A stretch of 64,000 nt of DNA, from assembly GCA_900696645.1 (NCBI GenBank), contig CAADGV010000007.1:1-64000 (forward strand), given 5' to 3'. This DNA comes from an uncultured Chlorobiota bacterium (GTDB lineage Bacteria; Bacteroidota; Ignavibacteria; UBA10030; UBA6906). A model generated the notes under the pieces. That model was given only the letters and a program-made list of their open reading frames with translations. It did no database searches and had not been told where the DNA came from. Positions 18,521-26,282 of the stretch are shown piece by piece (within the stretch, counting starts at the first letter, position 1; each line of letters opens with the position of its first letter). The translations under genes and the position numbers were made by a program.

Positions 18521-19771
18521 TCAGCCCGTATAATTGACTGTAGAGAATTCTTGAGGAGCGCGCATCTCGATGCATCCCTCCACCGGACATACCAACTCGC
18601 ACAAACCGCAACCAACGCATCGTTCTTCCGACACGATGGGAATCTTGCTCGGTCGCCGGTCAATCGCTATATGCCCGCCGTCGCGGCAAGCGACGTAACA
18701 TACTTCACATTGAATACACAGCGCGTCGTTGATGTGACTGCGTACACTGCATCGAGGCAAATCATCATGCGTTACGAGATGCGGCAATGCCCTTCGATGA
18801 ATGTTTGTCACCGAAGTAAAATTCATGTCGTCAAGATAATGAGATAGGCCGCTCTTCAAGTCATCGATAATGCGGAAACCATGATGCATCACTGCCGTGC
18901 AGAATTGAACAACGCCGGCACCGACCGCCGTGAATTCCACTGCATCACTCCACGTCGAAGCACCACCCGTTCCGAGAATCGGGATATCGACATTCCGCGC
19001 AATTTCCGAGATAGTCTTGAGTGTTATCGGTTTGATTGCCGGTCCGGTCAGACCGCTATGTGTTGAGCGGCCGTTGAGTTGCGGATACGGCACGAACGTT
19101 CTGATGTCAATTCCCATCAACGCCTGCAGTGAGTTCGAAGCGGTAATGGCATCGGCTCCGCTTCGCTTCACTGCTCGCGCAATCTCGAGGATATCCGTAA
19201 CGTGCGGTGTGATTTTTATGGAGATTGGAATTCGCTTTGCCGCTTCCTTAACCCATCGGGCTGTAAGTTCTGTTGCGACAACGCTTTGCGCCAGCATCTT
19301 GCCGGGGTCTTCACCAATGTTTCCCTGCGGACACGAAAAACTGCATTCGATGAAATCTACTCCGGCGGATTCGAGACGCTCGACGAGGTGTTGCCAATCT
19401 TCTTTTCGACCTGCCATGATACTTGCGCCCACGATCTTCTCAGGGAATTCTTTCTTCAACATCCTCACATTGTTCTCGACCTTGTCAACGTGATGTTCGG
19501 AAATCAGGTCGATATTTCCCATGCCGAACAACTTCTTCCCGTCGTGATTGAACGTGCTCATCATCGGGTAGGCAAGATCGACACGAGTTCCTTCAACTGA
19601 TGTAGTTTTTAAGATTGCGCCAGCCCATCCCATGTGGAATGCGCGGCGAACCATCTCAAGATTGTCCGTCGAAGGTGCGGCGGCGAGAATGAATGGATTC
19701 TCGAATCGCAAGCCCAGGAAATCGTACGATAAATCCCTTGTAGTGTAGATATCAATATCTCTGATGTTCAT
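18521..19771 (-). CDS. PreA-like flavin/iron-sulfur subunit (dihydropyrimidine dehydrogenase family)
   Basis: 416-residue protein matching the C-terminal half of dihydropyrimidine dehydrogenase (DPD). Residues about 14-320 form an FMN-binding TIM barrel: FENPFILAAAP, CSFSCPQGN, SIKITPHVTDI, GLTGPAIKPI, GTGGASTWSDA. Two 4Fe-4S clusters follow (CIQCEVCYVACRDGG and CVGCGLCELVCPVEGC). With PreT it should make an NAD(P)H-linked reductase. In human DPD the catalytic loop after SCPHG carries a cysteine; the equal-length loop here appears to have Leu at that place, so it may not reduce pyrimidines. In this operon it could provide the reductive step assigned elsewhere to YgfK. Its ATG overlaps the preT stop (ATGA). 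Confidence 0.85.
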   Translation of the reverse strand: MNIRDIDIYTTRDLSYDFLGLRFENPFILAAAPSTDNLEMVRRAFHMGWAGAILKTTSVEGTRVDLAYPMMSTFNHDGKKLFGMGNIDLISEHHVDKVENNVRMLKKEFPEKIVGASIMAGRKEDWQHLVERLESAGVDFIECSFSCPQGNIGEDPGKMLAQSVVATELTARWVKEAAKRIPISIKITPHVTDILEIARAVKRSGADAITASNSLQALMGIDIRTFVPYPQLNGRSTHSGLTGPAIKPITLKTISEIARNVDIPILGTGGASTWSDAVEFTAVGAGVVQFCTAVMHHGFRIIDDLKSGLSHYLDDMNFTSVTNIHRRALPHLVTHDDLPRCSVRSHINDALCIQCEVCYVACRDGGHIAIDRRPSKIPIVSEERCVGCGLCELVCPVEGCIEMRAPQEFSTVNYTG

Positions 19772-21036
19772 CTCTGTGCCCTCCTCGTCTCTGCGGTGAG
19801 GTAGTCATGCATAGCATGAGCCGCCGCTTTTCCGTGCGCGACAGATTGCACGATTGTTCCTTCTCCCTGAATAGCATCTCCGCCCGCAAACACTCCGTCA
19901 AGCGAAGTACGATAACTGTCATCTACCCTGATGAACCCCTGGGAAGTTCTTTCAAAGAGAGAAACGAAATCTGCCTGAATGACCTGTCCGATAGCAACAA
20001 TGATGCAGTCGGCATCGAGATCGAAATCCGATCCGGGAACCTCAAACGGAACTGGCCTGCCGGAGGCGTCGTGCTGATCGGAAAGCCTCGTCCTGCGGCA
20101 GCGAAGTCCGGTCACGCCATCGCTACCGACAATCTCAATAGGGATTGTCAGGAATTGGATTTGCACGCCACGCTTCTTGGCTTCTTCAAGTTCGCTTTTC
20201 CATACCTTCATCTCCGTCTCGCTTCTTCTGTAGATCAGGATGACTTGGCTTGCGCCGAGATGTGTGGCTGTTGCCGCGGCATCGAGAGAGACATTGCCGC
20301 CGCCAACAATCACAACTTGCTTGCCGATGTAAGCAGTGTTCATCTTCGCACGCCCGAGAAACCGGAGAACGGGCAGAACCCCGGGGAGATGTTCACCGGG
20401 AATGCCGAGCGGCTTGTCGAGGCCCAGACCTATTCCGACGAATACCCCGTCGTGCTGCTCGCGAATTCTCGCGAATGCTTTGGTGTCTACCAGCCTCTGA
20501 TGAGAGTGAACGAAAGGGGAGAGAAACTCGATGTCACTGCGGAGTTCATCATTGCTGAGACGAAACGACGGAATGCTGTTACGCGGAACGCCGCCGAATC
20601 CTTTCGCATCGTACACATGAACAGCGTAGCCCATCTTGACCAACTCAAACGCGCAGCCAAGCCCCGCCGGTCCTCCGCCGATGACAGCAACCGATCTTCC
20701 ATTCTTGGGAAAAGCCGGTGTGATAGAGTAGCCCCGTTTCCATTCCTGTTGCGTTGCGAAGAGATGCAGTTCACGAATTCGAATTGGCGAATCCTGTTTC
20801 GCCCGGTTGCAGGCAGACTGGCAAAATATCTCCTCGGGGCAGACTTTGCCGCAGATGTTTGCCAAAGCGTGCGATGTCTTGACAACTTCCGCCGCTCCGA
20901 TAACATTCCCTGATTTGATCATCGCAATGAACTTCGGAATGTCAATGTGAACGGGACAGGCTTGAGTACATGGCGCATCAAAGCAATACAAGCAGCGTTC
21001 AGCTTCGGTACAGGCTTGTTGGTGTGTCAATTGCAT
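19768..21036 (-). CDS. PreT/GltD-like NAD(P)H-dependent flavoprotein subunit
   Basis: 422-residue electron-input subunit. The N-terminus binds iron-sulfur clusters (CLYCFDAPCTQACPVHIDIP and a second set around CGKVCPEEIFCQSACNRAK). An FAD site (VAVIGGGPAGLGCAFEL) and an NAD(P)H site (VVIVGGGNVSLDAAATA) follow, with the closing FAGGDAIQGEG. It corresponds to E. coli PreT and the N-terminal half of eukaryotic DPD, and should pass electrons to the adjoining PreA-like subunit. The last ten residues (LTAETRRAQR) and the stop codon are encoded by a dispersed repeat at 19772-19800, making it about ten residues longer than PreT. It follows the 2Fe-2S subunit gene by 38 bp. Confidence 0.88.
   Translation of the reverse strand: MQLTHQQACTEAERCLYCFDAPCTQACPVHIDIPKFIAMIKSGNVIGAAEVVKTSHALANICGKVCPEEIFCQSACNRAKQDSPIRIRELHLFATQQEWKRGYSITPAFPKNGRSVAVIGGGPAGLGCAFELVKMGYAVHVYDAKGFGGVPRNSIPSFRLSNDELRSDIEFLSPFVHSHQRLVDTKAFARIREQHDGVFVGIGLGLDKPLGIPGEHLPGVLPVLRFLGRAKMNTAYIGKQVVIVGGGNVSLDAAATATHLGASQVILIYRRSETEMKVWKSELEEAKKRGVQIQFLTIPIEIVGSDGVTGLRCRRTRLSDQHDASGRPVPFEVPGSDFDLDADCIIVAIGQVIQADFVSLFERTSQGFIRVDDSYRTSLDGVFAGGDAIQGEGTIVQSVAHGKAAAHAMHDYLTAETRRAQR
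19772..19800 (-). repeat. CGCAGAGACG-type dispersed repeat forming the 3' end of preT
   Basis: On the minus strand this reads CACCGCAGAGACGAGGAGG followed by GCACAGAG, the form of a very common short repeat family in environmental bacterial genomes. It is translated as TAETRRAQR at the end of preT and runs up to the overlapping preA start codon. Confidence 0.6.
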
Positions 21037-21074
21037 TTAGTAGAAACGCGATCGTTGTTTGTTTACTTCACAGT

Positions 21075-21557
21075 TTAGGGTTTACGCTCAGGTTTGTTCG
21101 CCGAAGCAGCCTGAATTGCCTCCACAATCTGCACATAGCCTGTGCAGCGACAGAGGTTTCCGGAAATCGCGAATCGGATGTCCGTTTCTGGCGGGTTGGG
21201 ATTCTCATCCAATAATTCCTTTGCGCTCAGCAACATGCCGGGTGTACAGAATCCGCAGTGAACAGCTTCATGCTCGAGGAATGCTTCCTGCAATGAATGA
21301 AGTTGCTCTCCGACTGCCAATCCTTCAACAGTAAGAATCTCTTGTCCTTCAATTTGAGGCGCGAGAACGAGACAGGCGTTCACTGCCCTTCCATTCATCA
21401 AGACTGTACACGCCCCGCACTCTCCAATCTCACAGCCTCGCTTTGTCCCTGACAATCCAAGTTCTTCTCTCAGAATATCAAGAAGAGTCTGATTTGGATT
21501 GATGCAGAGAGTATAATTGCGACGGTTGATTGTCGTTGTGATAGTGAGTGTGTTCAT
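21075..21557 (-). CDS. Molybdenum hydroxylase (xanthine dehydrogenase family) 2Fe-2S subunit
   Basis: 160-residue electron-transfer subunit with two [2Fe-2S] sites. The plant-type N-terminal cluster ligands are in CEIGECGACTV plus the later Cys in NACL. The second cluster ligands are in HCGFCTPGM and NLCRCTGY. It accepts electrons from the molybdenum subunit and passes them to the FAD subunit. The ATG at 21557 overlaps the FAD-subunit stop as ATGA and was chosen over an ATG at 21566. Small subunits of XDH, nicotinate or CO dehydrogenases look alike; the operon points to a purine hydroxylase. Confidence 0.93.
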   Translation of the reverse strand: MNTLTITTTINRRNYTLCINPNQTLLDILREELGLSGTKRGCEIGECGACTVLMNGRAVNACLVLAPQIEGQEILTVEGLAVGEQLHSLQEAFLEHEAVHCGFCTPGMLLSAKELLDENPNPPETDIRFAISGNLCRCTGYVQIVEAIQAASANKPERKP

Positions 21558-22411
21558 CTGCAGCATTGCTCCAACGCTCGTTGCACAAGCACGGCAATGA
21601 CCGGCTCTTTGTATTCGGTTGACCAGCGGTGGCCCGTTTCTGCGATCATCAATTCTGAAACTGTGTCACCCGCTGCCCGGAACAGCTCTGCCGATGCTTT
21701 TTCTCCGACCAGAAGTTTCTCGGCTTCAACGACTCGTCGCCATCGGGGGAATGTTGCACCGGGAACGATTCGCGCATTTGTAATAACGCCCGCCTCATCC
21801 CGTGCAACGACAGCAGCAACACTGAGTCGCGAGATCGAAAGGGCATTTCGTCTTCCCAATTTTATGAATGAGGAACGGGCCTTCACCGGCAGTTTCTCGA
21901 ACCGGATCTCACACAGAATCTCGTCGGGCCGCGCTACAGTCTCGTACGGTTTCAGGAAAAGCTCATGTAGAGGCAACGTCCGTCTTTCGCTTTCGGATTG
22001 AAGAACGACTTCGGCATTAAGTGCAATCAGCGGGGGAACAGTGTCAGCACACGCGGCGGCATTCATGATATTTCCGCCCACTGTTCCGCGGTTTCGGATT
22101 TGCGGAGAGCCAATCACGGTAGCAGCAACAGAGAGAAGAGGGGCGGATTCAATAATAGCCTGAGATTTCAATATCTGTGCATGTGTCGTTAACGGTTTAA
22201 GGACGATGCGGCCGTTGCCCGACTCAATTCCTTTCATCTCGGTGAGAGCGGAAATGTCGATAACGTTTTCAGGCGTGCATGCTGATGGGCGACGCCATTC
22301 AATCAGCAAATCCGTTCCTCCCGCAAGCAGGCAAACGTTCGGGGTGTGATGCGCCAGCAAGCCGATGGCTTCATGGAGATTTGTTGCACGCATGTAGTTG
22401 AACGGCTTCAT
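21554..22411 (-). CDS. Molybdenum hydroxylase FAD-binding subunit
   Basis: 285-residue middle subunit of a xanthine-dehydrogenase-type enzyme. FAD-binding signatures are LLAGGTDLLIEW (about 29-40) and RNRGTVGGNIMNAAACADTV (about 106-125), followed by the CO-dehydrogenase flavoprotein C-terminal domain. It relays electrons from the iron-sulfur clusters to NAD+ or another acceptor. Its ATG overlaps the stop of the large subunit by 4 bases, and its stop overlaps the 2Fe-2S subunit start, so the three subunits are translationally coupled. Confidence 0.92.
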   Translation of the reverse strand: MKPFNYMRATNLHEAIGLLAHHTPNVCLLAGGTDLLIEWRRPSACTPENVIDISALTEMKGIESGNGRIVLKPLTTHAQILKSQAIIESAPLLSVAATVIGSPQIRNRGTVGGNIMNAAACADTVPPLIALNAEVVLQSESERRTLPLHELFLKPYETVARPDEILCEIRFEKLPVKARSSFIKLGRRNALSISRLSVAAVVARDEAGVITNARIVPGATFPRWRRVVEAEKLLVGEKASAELFRAAGDTVSELMIAETGHRWSTEYKEPVIAVLVQRALEQCCR

Positions 22412-24870
22412 TCGTCGGTTGCCTTATGACGGATTTTGCATGATGCGTCGGTCCACGTTTCTGCTGCAGATTTCCTGACTGAGCCGCGTTCACCTTTTCG
22501 CGTAAGCTTGTGTCCTAACAACACTCGCTCGAGGTTTGCTGGAAGTTCGTACACGCGTTGTCCGGTTGCGTTGAAGATTGCGTTCACGATTGCCGGAGCC
22601 GCAATCTCGTTTGCGGGTTCGCCGATGGATTTTGCTCCGAACGGACCGGCAGCGTCTTCGTTCTCGACAATGATTGCTTTGACAGGGGGGACATCCATCG
22701 AAGTTGGAATCAGGTACTCATCGAAGTTGAGATGCTTGGGAACTCCGTCTTCAAAATCAAATTCTTCCAGCAATCCGTACCCCAGTCCCATTGCCACCCC
22801 GCCGTAGATTTGTCCTAACACGCCGCCCCGGCTGATTGCCTTGCCGACGTCGTGAACGGATGTGAACTCAACGACATCGACTTTGCCTGTTTGGGTGTCA
22901 ACTTCAACTTCAGCAACGTTGCAGCCGTAGACGAAAGTGAAATATGCTTCGCCTTGTCCCTTTTCTTCATCCCAAGAAGTTTTGGGAGATTTGAACCAGC
23001 CGAAGCCGTACATCGGTTTGCCGCGCCGGAATGTTTCGGCGGCGAGTTCGGTGAATGAGGCGAGCCGCTTACAGCGCCTGCTGGTCGAGTCTCCCGACTC
23101 GACTCCCGGCGGGACGGGTGTCTCGCCCAACGTGTGCACCAAATAATTCTCTCTCAAATCCAACGCCTCGGCTGTTATACCCGTCATCTTAGAACCAACA
23201 TCCAGTAGTGTTGCACGAACAATCTCCGCTGCACGTTTTGCCGCCGATCCGCCCATGATCGTCCCGCGGGAAGCAACTGTGGGTCCTGAATCGGGGACGC
23301 GGCTGGTGTTTGTATTAAGGAACTGAATTCGGTCGAGTGAAATCCCCAACACCTCGGCTACGATATGCGACATTGCAGATTGGGCGCCTTGTCCCATATC
23401 GGTGATCCCGGAGGAGACAATCATGCTTCCGTCTGTTTGCACCGAAACGATCGTGCCCGCCGCATCCGTTCCTTCGGCACCCAAAGAGACACCGCGGTAG
23501 CTGCACGCGATCCCGATGCCGTTCTTCTTCGGTGATGGCGGCTGGTGGCGGTAATCATTCCATTTTTTAGCGAAGCTACTTGAGTGTGCAGCTTTCGTCA
23601 GTACTTCCTTCAGACTCACGTTATGCTCGAGTTTCTGCCCCGTTGCAGTAACAGCTCCGCGCTCGAATCCATTCTGCAAACGAATCTCAAGAGGATTCTT
23701 TCCAACTTTCTCTGCAAGCTCATCCATCATCGACTCAATGGCGAAGTTGACTTGCGGGGAGCCGAAGCCGCGCATTGCGCCTGTGTAGTTGTTGTTTGTG
23801 TACACGGCATAGACGTCAGTCTTCACATTCTCGCAATGGTAGGGACCAGTTGCCTGTACGACAGAGCGCCACGTGACGAAGGGACTCATTGAAGCATAGG
23901 CGCCACCGTCAGCGATGCAACGCTGTTCCATTGCGGTAATGCGTCCGTCTTTCTTCACGCCCCATTTGTAGTACATAACGTAGGGGTGACGCTTGTAGCT
24001 CTCAAGCATTGACTCTTCACGTGAGTTCACCATCTTCACGGGTTTGCCCGTCTTCAACGCGAGCAGCGCGGAGCGGCAGCACATTGCGGTCATCACTTCA
24101 TCTTTCCCGCCGAAGGAACCGCCGAGTGTAGTCTGAATAATCTCGACTTTGTTGAGATCAAGATTCAAGAAAGTGGCAACGGAGCGCCTTGATGAGAAAA
24201 GATTTTGTATCGAACCGGTGATCTTCACGCCACCTTGCTCGGAGGGTTCTGCGAGAACAGCTTCCGGTTCAAGATACGAGTGTTCGATGAACTGTGTTTT
24301 GAATCTTCTCTCAATGACAAAATCCGCTTCGGCAAATCCCTTTTCAGTATCTCCCTTTCGGACTTTGTGATGAACGAATGTGTTTCTGAATTCGTATTCG
24401 GGAGAATCGTCGTGAATGCGGGGTGAATCCGGCTGCATCGCTGTCTCAGGGTCGGGTAGAACCGGGAGTGGCTCGTAGTCAACGTTAATCAGCGTGATTG
24501 TCTTTTCAGCAATCTCTTTTGAAACTGCGGCAACAAGAACAACGCCGTCGCCAAGGTAACGAACCTTCTCTTCAGCCAGAATTGCCTGGTTTTTCACGAC
24601 TATACCGAACACTTTGCTGCCGGGAATATCCTTTGCCGTTAGCACGGCCTCGACACCGGGCAACTGAGCAGCCTTGGATGTGTCAATGCGGAGGATGCGG
24701 GCATGCGGATACTTTGAACGCAGTACCTTGCCGTACAGTTGGTGTGCGACGTTGTAGTCCTCGGCGAACTTCGCTTTGCCTGTTACCTTCCCCCAGGCGT
24801 CAACGCGACGTTGTTGAGTGCTGACTATGTTGTGTTCCTTTTCCACTATCTTTGCGTTACTCTTTTCCAA
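22408..24870 (-). CDS. Molybdenum hydroxylase large (molybdopterin-binding) subunit, XDH family
   Basis: 820-residue catalytic subunit. It opens with RVDAWGKVTGKAKFAEDY, the usual XDH large-subunit start. Cofactor-binding blocks are TTLGGSFGGKDE, GAMRGFGSPQ and MGQGAQSAMSH, and the active-site glutamate lies in FGAKSIGEPANE. In this operon it probably hydroxylates or, running in reverse, reduces purines. Residues about 580-605 (PPGVESGDSTSRRCKR) are encoded by a palindromic segment that looks like an in-frame repeat insertion and contributes to the large size. The frame opens with TTG at 24870; a GTG at 24846 overlapping the ssnA stop (TAGTG) is an equally good start and would remove eight residues. 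Confidence 0.9.
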   Translation of the reverse strand: MEKSNAKIVEKEHNIVSTQQRRVDAWGKVTGKAKFAEDYNVAHQLYGKVLRSKYPHARILRIDTSKAAQLPGVEAVLTAKDIPGSKVFGIVVKNQAILAEEKVRYLGDGVVLVAAVSKEIAEKTITLINVDYEPLPVLPDPETAMQPDSPRIHDDSPEYEFRNTFVHHKVRKGDTEKGFAEADFVIERRFKTQFIEHSYLEPEAVLAEPSEQGGVKITGSIQNLFSSRRSVATFLNLDLNKVEIIQTTLGGSFGGKDEVMTAMCCRSALLALKTGKPVKMVNSREESMLESYKRHPYVMYYKWGVKKDGRITAMEQRCIADGGAYASMSPFVTWRSVVQATGPYHCENVKTDVYAVYTNNNYTGAMRGFGSPQVNFAIESMMDELAEKVGKNPLEIRLQNGFERGAVTATGQKLEHNVSLKEVLTKAAHSSSFAKKWNDYRHQPPSPKKNGIGIACSYRGVSLGAEGTDAAGTIVSVQTDGSMIVSSGITDMGQGAQSAMSHIVAEVLGISLDRIQFLNTNTSRVPDSGPTVASRGTIMGGSAAKRAAEIVRATLLDVGSKMTGITAEALDLRENYLVHTLGETPVPPGVESGDSTSRRCKRLASFTELAAETFRRGKPMYGFGWFKSPKTSWDEEKGQGEAYFTFVYGCNVAEVEVDTQTGKVDVVEFTSVHDVGKAISRGGVLGQIYGGVAMGLGYGLLEEFDFEDGVPKHLNFDEYLIPTSMDVPPVKAIIVENEDAAGPFGAKSIGEPANEIAAPAIVNAIFNATGQRVYELPANLERVLLGHKLTRKGERGSVRKSAAETWTDASCKIRHKATDE
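23084..23103. repeat. Hairpin repeat inside the molybdenum-hydroxylase large subunit gene
   Basis: Perfect 8-bp arms GTCGAGTC and GACTCGAC around TCCC. Flanking bases (CGAGACACCCGTCCCGCC on the minus strand) have the look of a mobile palindromic element. The reading frame passes through unbroken. Confidence 0.55.
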
Positions 24871-26210
24871 AGCTTTGATGCAACCAATGCTGCCTCTTTC
24901 ATCACCTTTTCTTCATCAATTCCAACCAATTGACGATTGAACATTGCCCATTGCCCGTTGACCATTGAGTGTACAACCATTCTTGAATTTATCCCAAAAA
25001 GGAAATGGCCAGCCAGATTGTTTGCGTGCAACGGAGTCGGAGGAAGGTAGTCGAGCACAATCAAATCTGCCGCCGAGCCGACAGCGAGAGTTCCGAATTC
25101 TTGTTGAAAGAATGAGCCTGCGAGACGCTGTCCGGCATGAAGCATGTCGGGAAGCCGGTCGAAAGCAACGCGGTGGCCTGACTCTTGATTGCGGAAGAAT
25201 CCCATTCTGCATTCTTCAAACATATCTGCAGGGAAGCCATCCGTGCCCAGGGCGGCCTGTTCCCCGAACCATTGCAGCGGCGCATAGCCGACGGCATTAT
25301 TCATGTTCGAGCGGGGGTTGTGCACGAGCCATGCACCGGCTGCTTCAATGCGTTTCAACTCAGACTGACTCAGATGAACACCGTGCGCGAGAATGGATTG
25401 GGGAGACAACAACCCGAAGCGTTCGAGTCGTTTCACCAAGTGGCTGGAGACCGTTGAAACGGTTCGGGGATTACGCTTGACGTGTATCTTCCCACGACTG
25501 AAGTCGTGTGCTGTGAGGGATCTCCTTGGCGCGTCGAGAACGTCGGCTTTATCTTCGGCGACGTGGATGTGCACGCCGCAATCATACCGTCGCGACATTT
25601 CGCCGAGGGTCTGCATGGTGTCATCGTTCAGCGTAAGCGATGCGTGTGCGCCGACTATTCCGCGCAGCAATGCGTGATTCCGATACCGATTGAGGAACCT
25701 TTCATTCTCGTCAAGTCCCGCATCACGACGTTTCCGTCCGCCTCTGTCGGTTGTTTCGTAACAGAGAATGCCCCGAATTCCCACGCGCAACATCGCGTCA
25801 GCAATGGCATCGAGTGATTCCATGATGTAGTTCGGAGAGGAATGATGGTCTATGAGCGTTGTTGTCCCGTTCCTGATTGCATCCATGCTGCCGACCAACG
25901 CGCTATAGTAAATACTCTCCTCATCCAGTGACTCATCCAACTTCCACCAAATCTTCTTGAGAATTTCAAGGAAGGTTTCGGGAGATTGTTTTGGAGCGGG
26001 CATACCTCTCGCCAACGCGGAATACAAATGCGTGTGGGCGTTCACCATGCCGGGCATGATGAGTCTGTCCGAAAGGTCAACCGTTTCTTCGCCCTTCATC
26101 GGGCGAAGTGTTTTCGCTTTTGCTACGACACTTCTTCCACGAACGCGTAAATCCACACGCTCAATGCGAGAAGGGGAGAGAATTAGAGTTGTTCCGTTTT
26201 TGAGAAGCAT
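24846..26210 (-). CDS. ssnA: SsnA-like amidohydrolase of purine catabolism
   Basis: 454-residue metal-dependent amidohydrolase. Metal ligands appear in NAHTHLYSALARG, the His of HIHVAED, AHGVHLS and LGTDGFPADMFEE. WWKLDESLDEESIYYS, IDHHSSP and NARSNMNN-like NPRSNMNNAVGY closely track E. coli SsnA. The family resembles guanine deaminase and atrazine chlorohydrolase and is found in purine-degradation clusters; the natural substrate is unsettled. Between HIHVAED and LVKRLERFG it carries about 23 extra residues (including AHDFSRGKIHVKRNP) encoded by a two-hairpin repeat. The ATG at 26210 aligns with the E. coli start; a TTG at 26249 would add 13 residues. Confidence 0.9.
   Translation of the reverse strand: MLLKNGTTLILSPSRIERVDLRVRGRSVVAKAKTLRPMKGEETVDLSDRLIMPGMVNAHTHLYSALARGMPAPKQSPETFLEILKKIWWKLDESLDEESIYYSALVGSMDAIRNGTTTLIDHHSSPNYIMESLDAIADAMLRVGIRGILCYETTDRGGRKRRDAGLDENERFLNRYRNHALLRGIVGAHASLTLNDDTMQTLGEMSRRYDCGVHIHVAEDKADVLDAPRRSLTAHDFSRGKIHVKRNPRTVSTVSSHLVKRLERFGLLSPQSILAHGVHLSQSELKRIEAAGAWLVHNPRSNMNNAVGYAPLQWFGEQAALGTDGFPADMFEECRMGFFRNQESGHRVAFDRLPDMLHAGQRLAGSFFQQEFGTLAVGSAADLIVLDYLPPTPLHANNLAGHFLFGINSRMVVHSMVNGQWAMFNRQLVGIDEEKVMKEAALVASKLWKRVTQR
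25450..25508. repeat. Two-hairpin BIME-like palindromic element inserted in frame in ssnA
   Basis: Two palindromes about 30 bp apart: ACCGTT-GA-AACGGT at 25450-25463 and CACGACT-GA-AGTCGTG at 25493-25508. Both have the same GA centre. Pairs of this kind (AACCGTTTCAACGGTT-like and CACGACTTCAGTCGTGG-like) are recalled as REP-type elements of Bacteroidota/Chlorobiota genomes. The whole unit is translated as part of SsnA. Confidence 0.7.
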
Positions 26211-26282
26211 CTCAAGAAAATCTTCGTATTTTCGAGCATTCTTCGACAAAGGCGCATCGGCCTGCGGCTGAGTGGTTTTCTT

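Noticed and set aside
19807-20913. Long open frame of 368 codons on the plus strand
   Set aside because: It lies wholly opposite preT, whose Fe-S, FAD and NAD(P) motifs are unmistakable; the antisense product has no recognisable domain.
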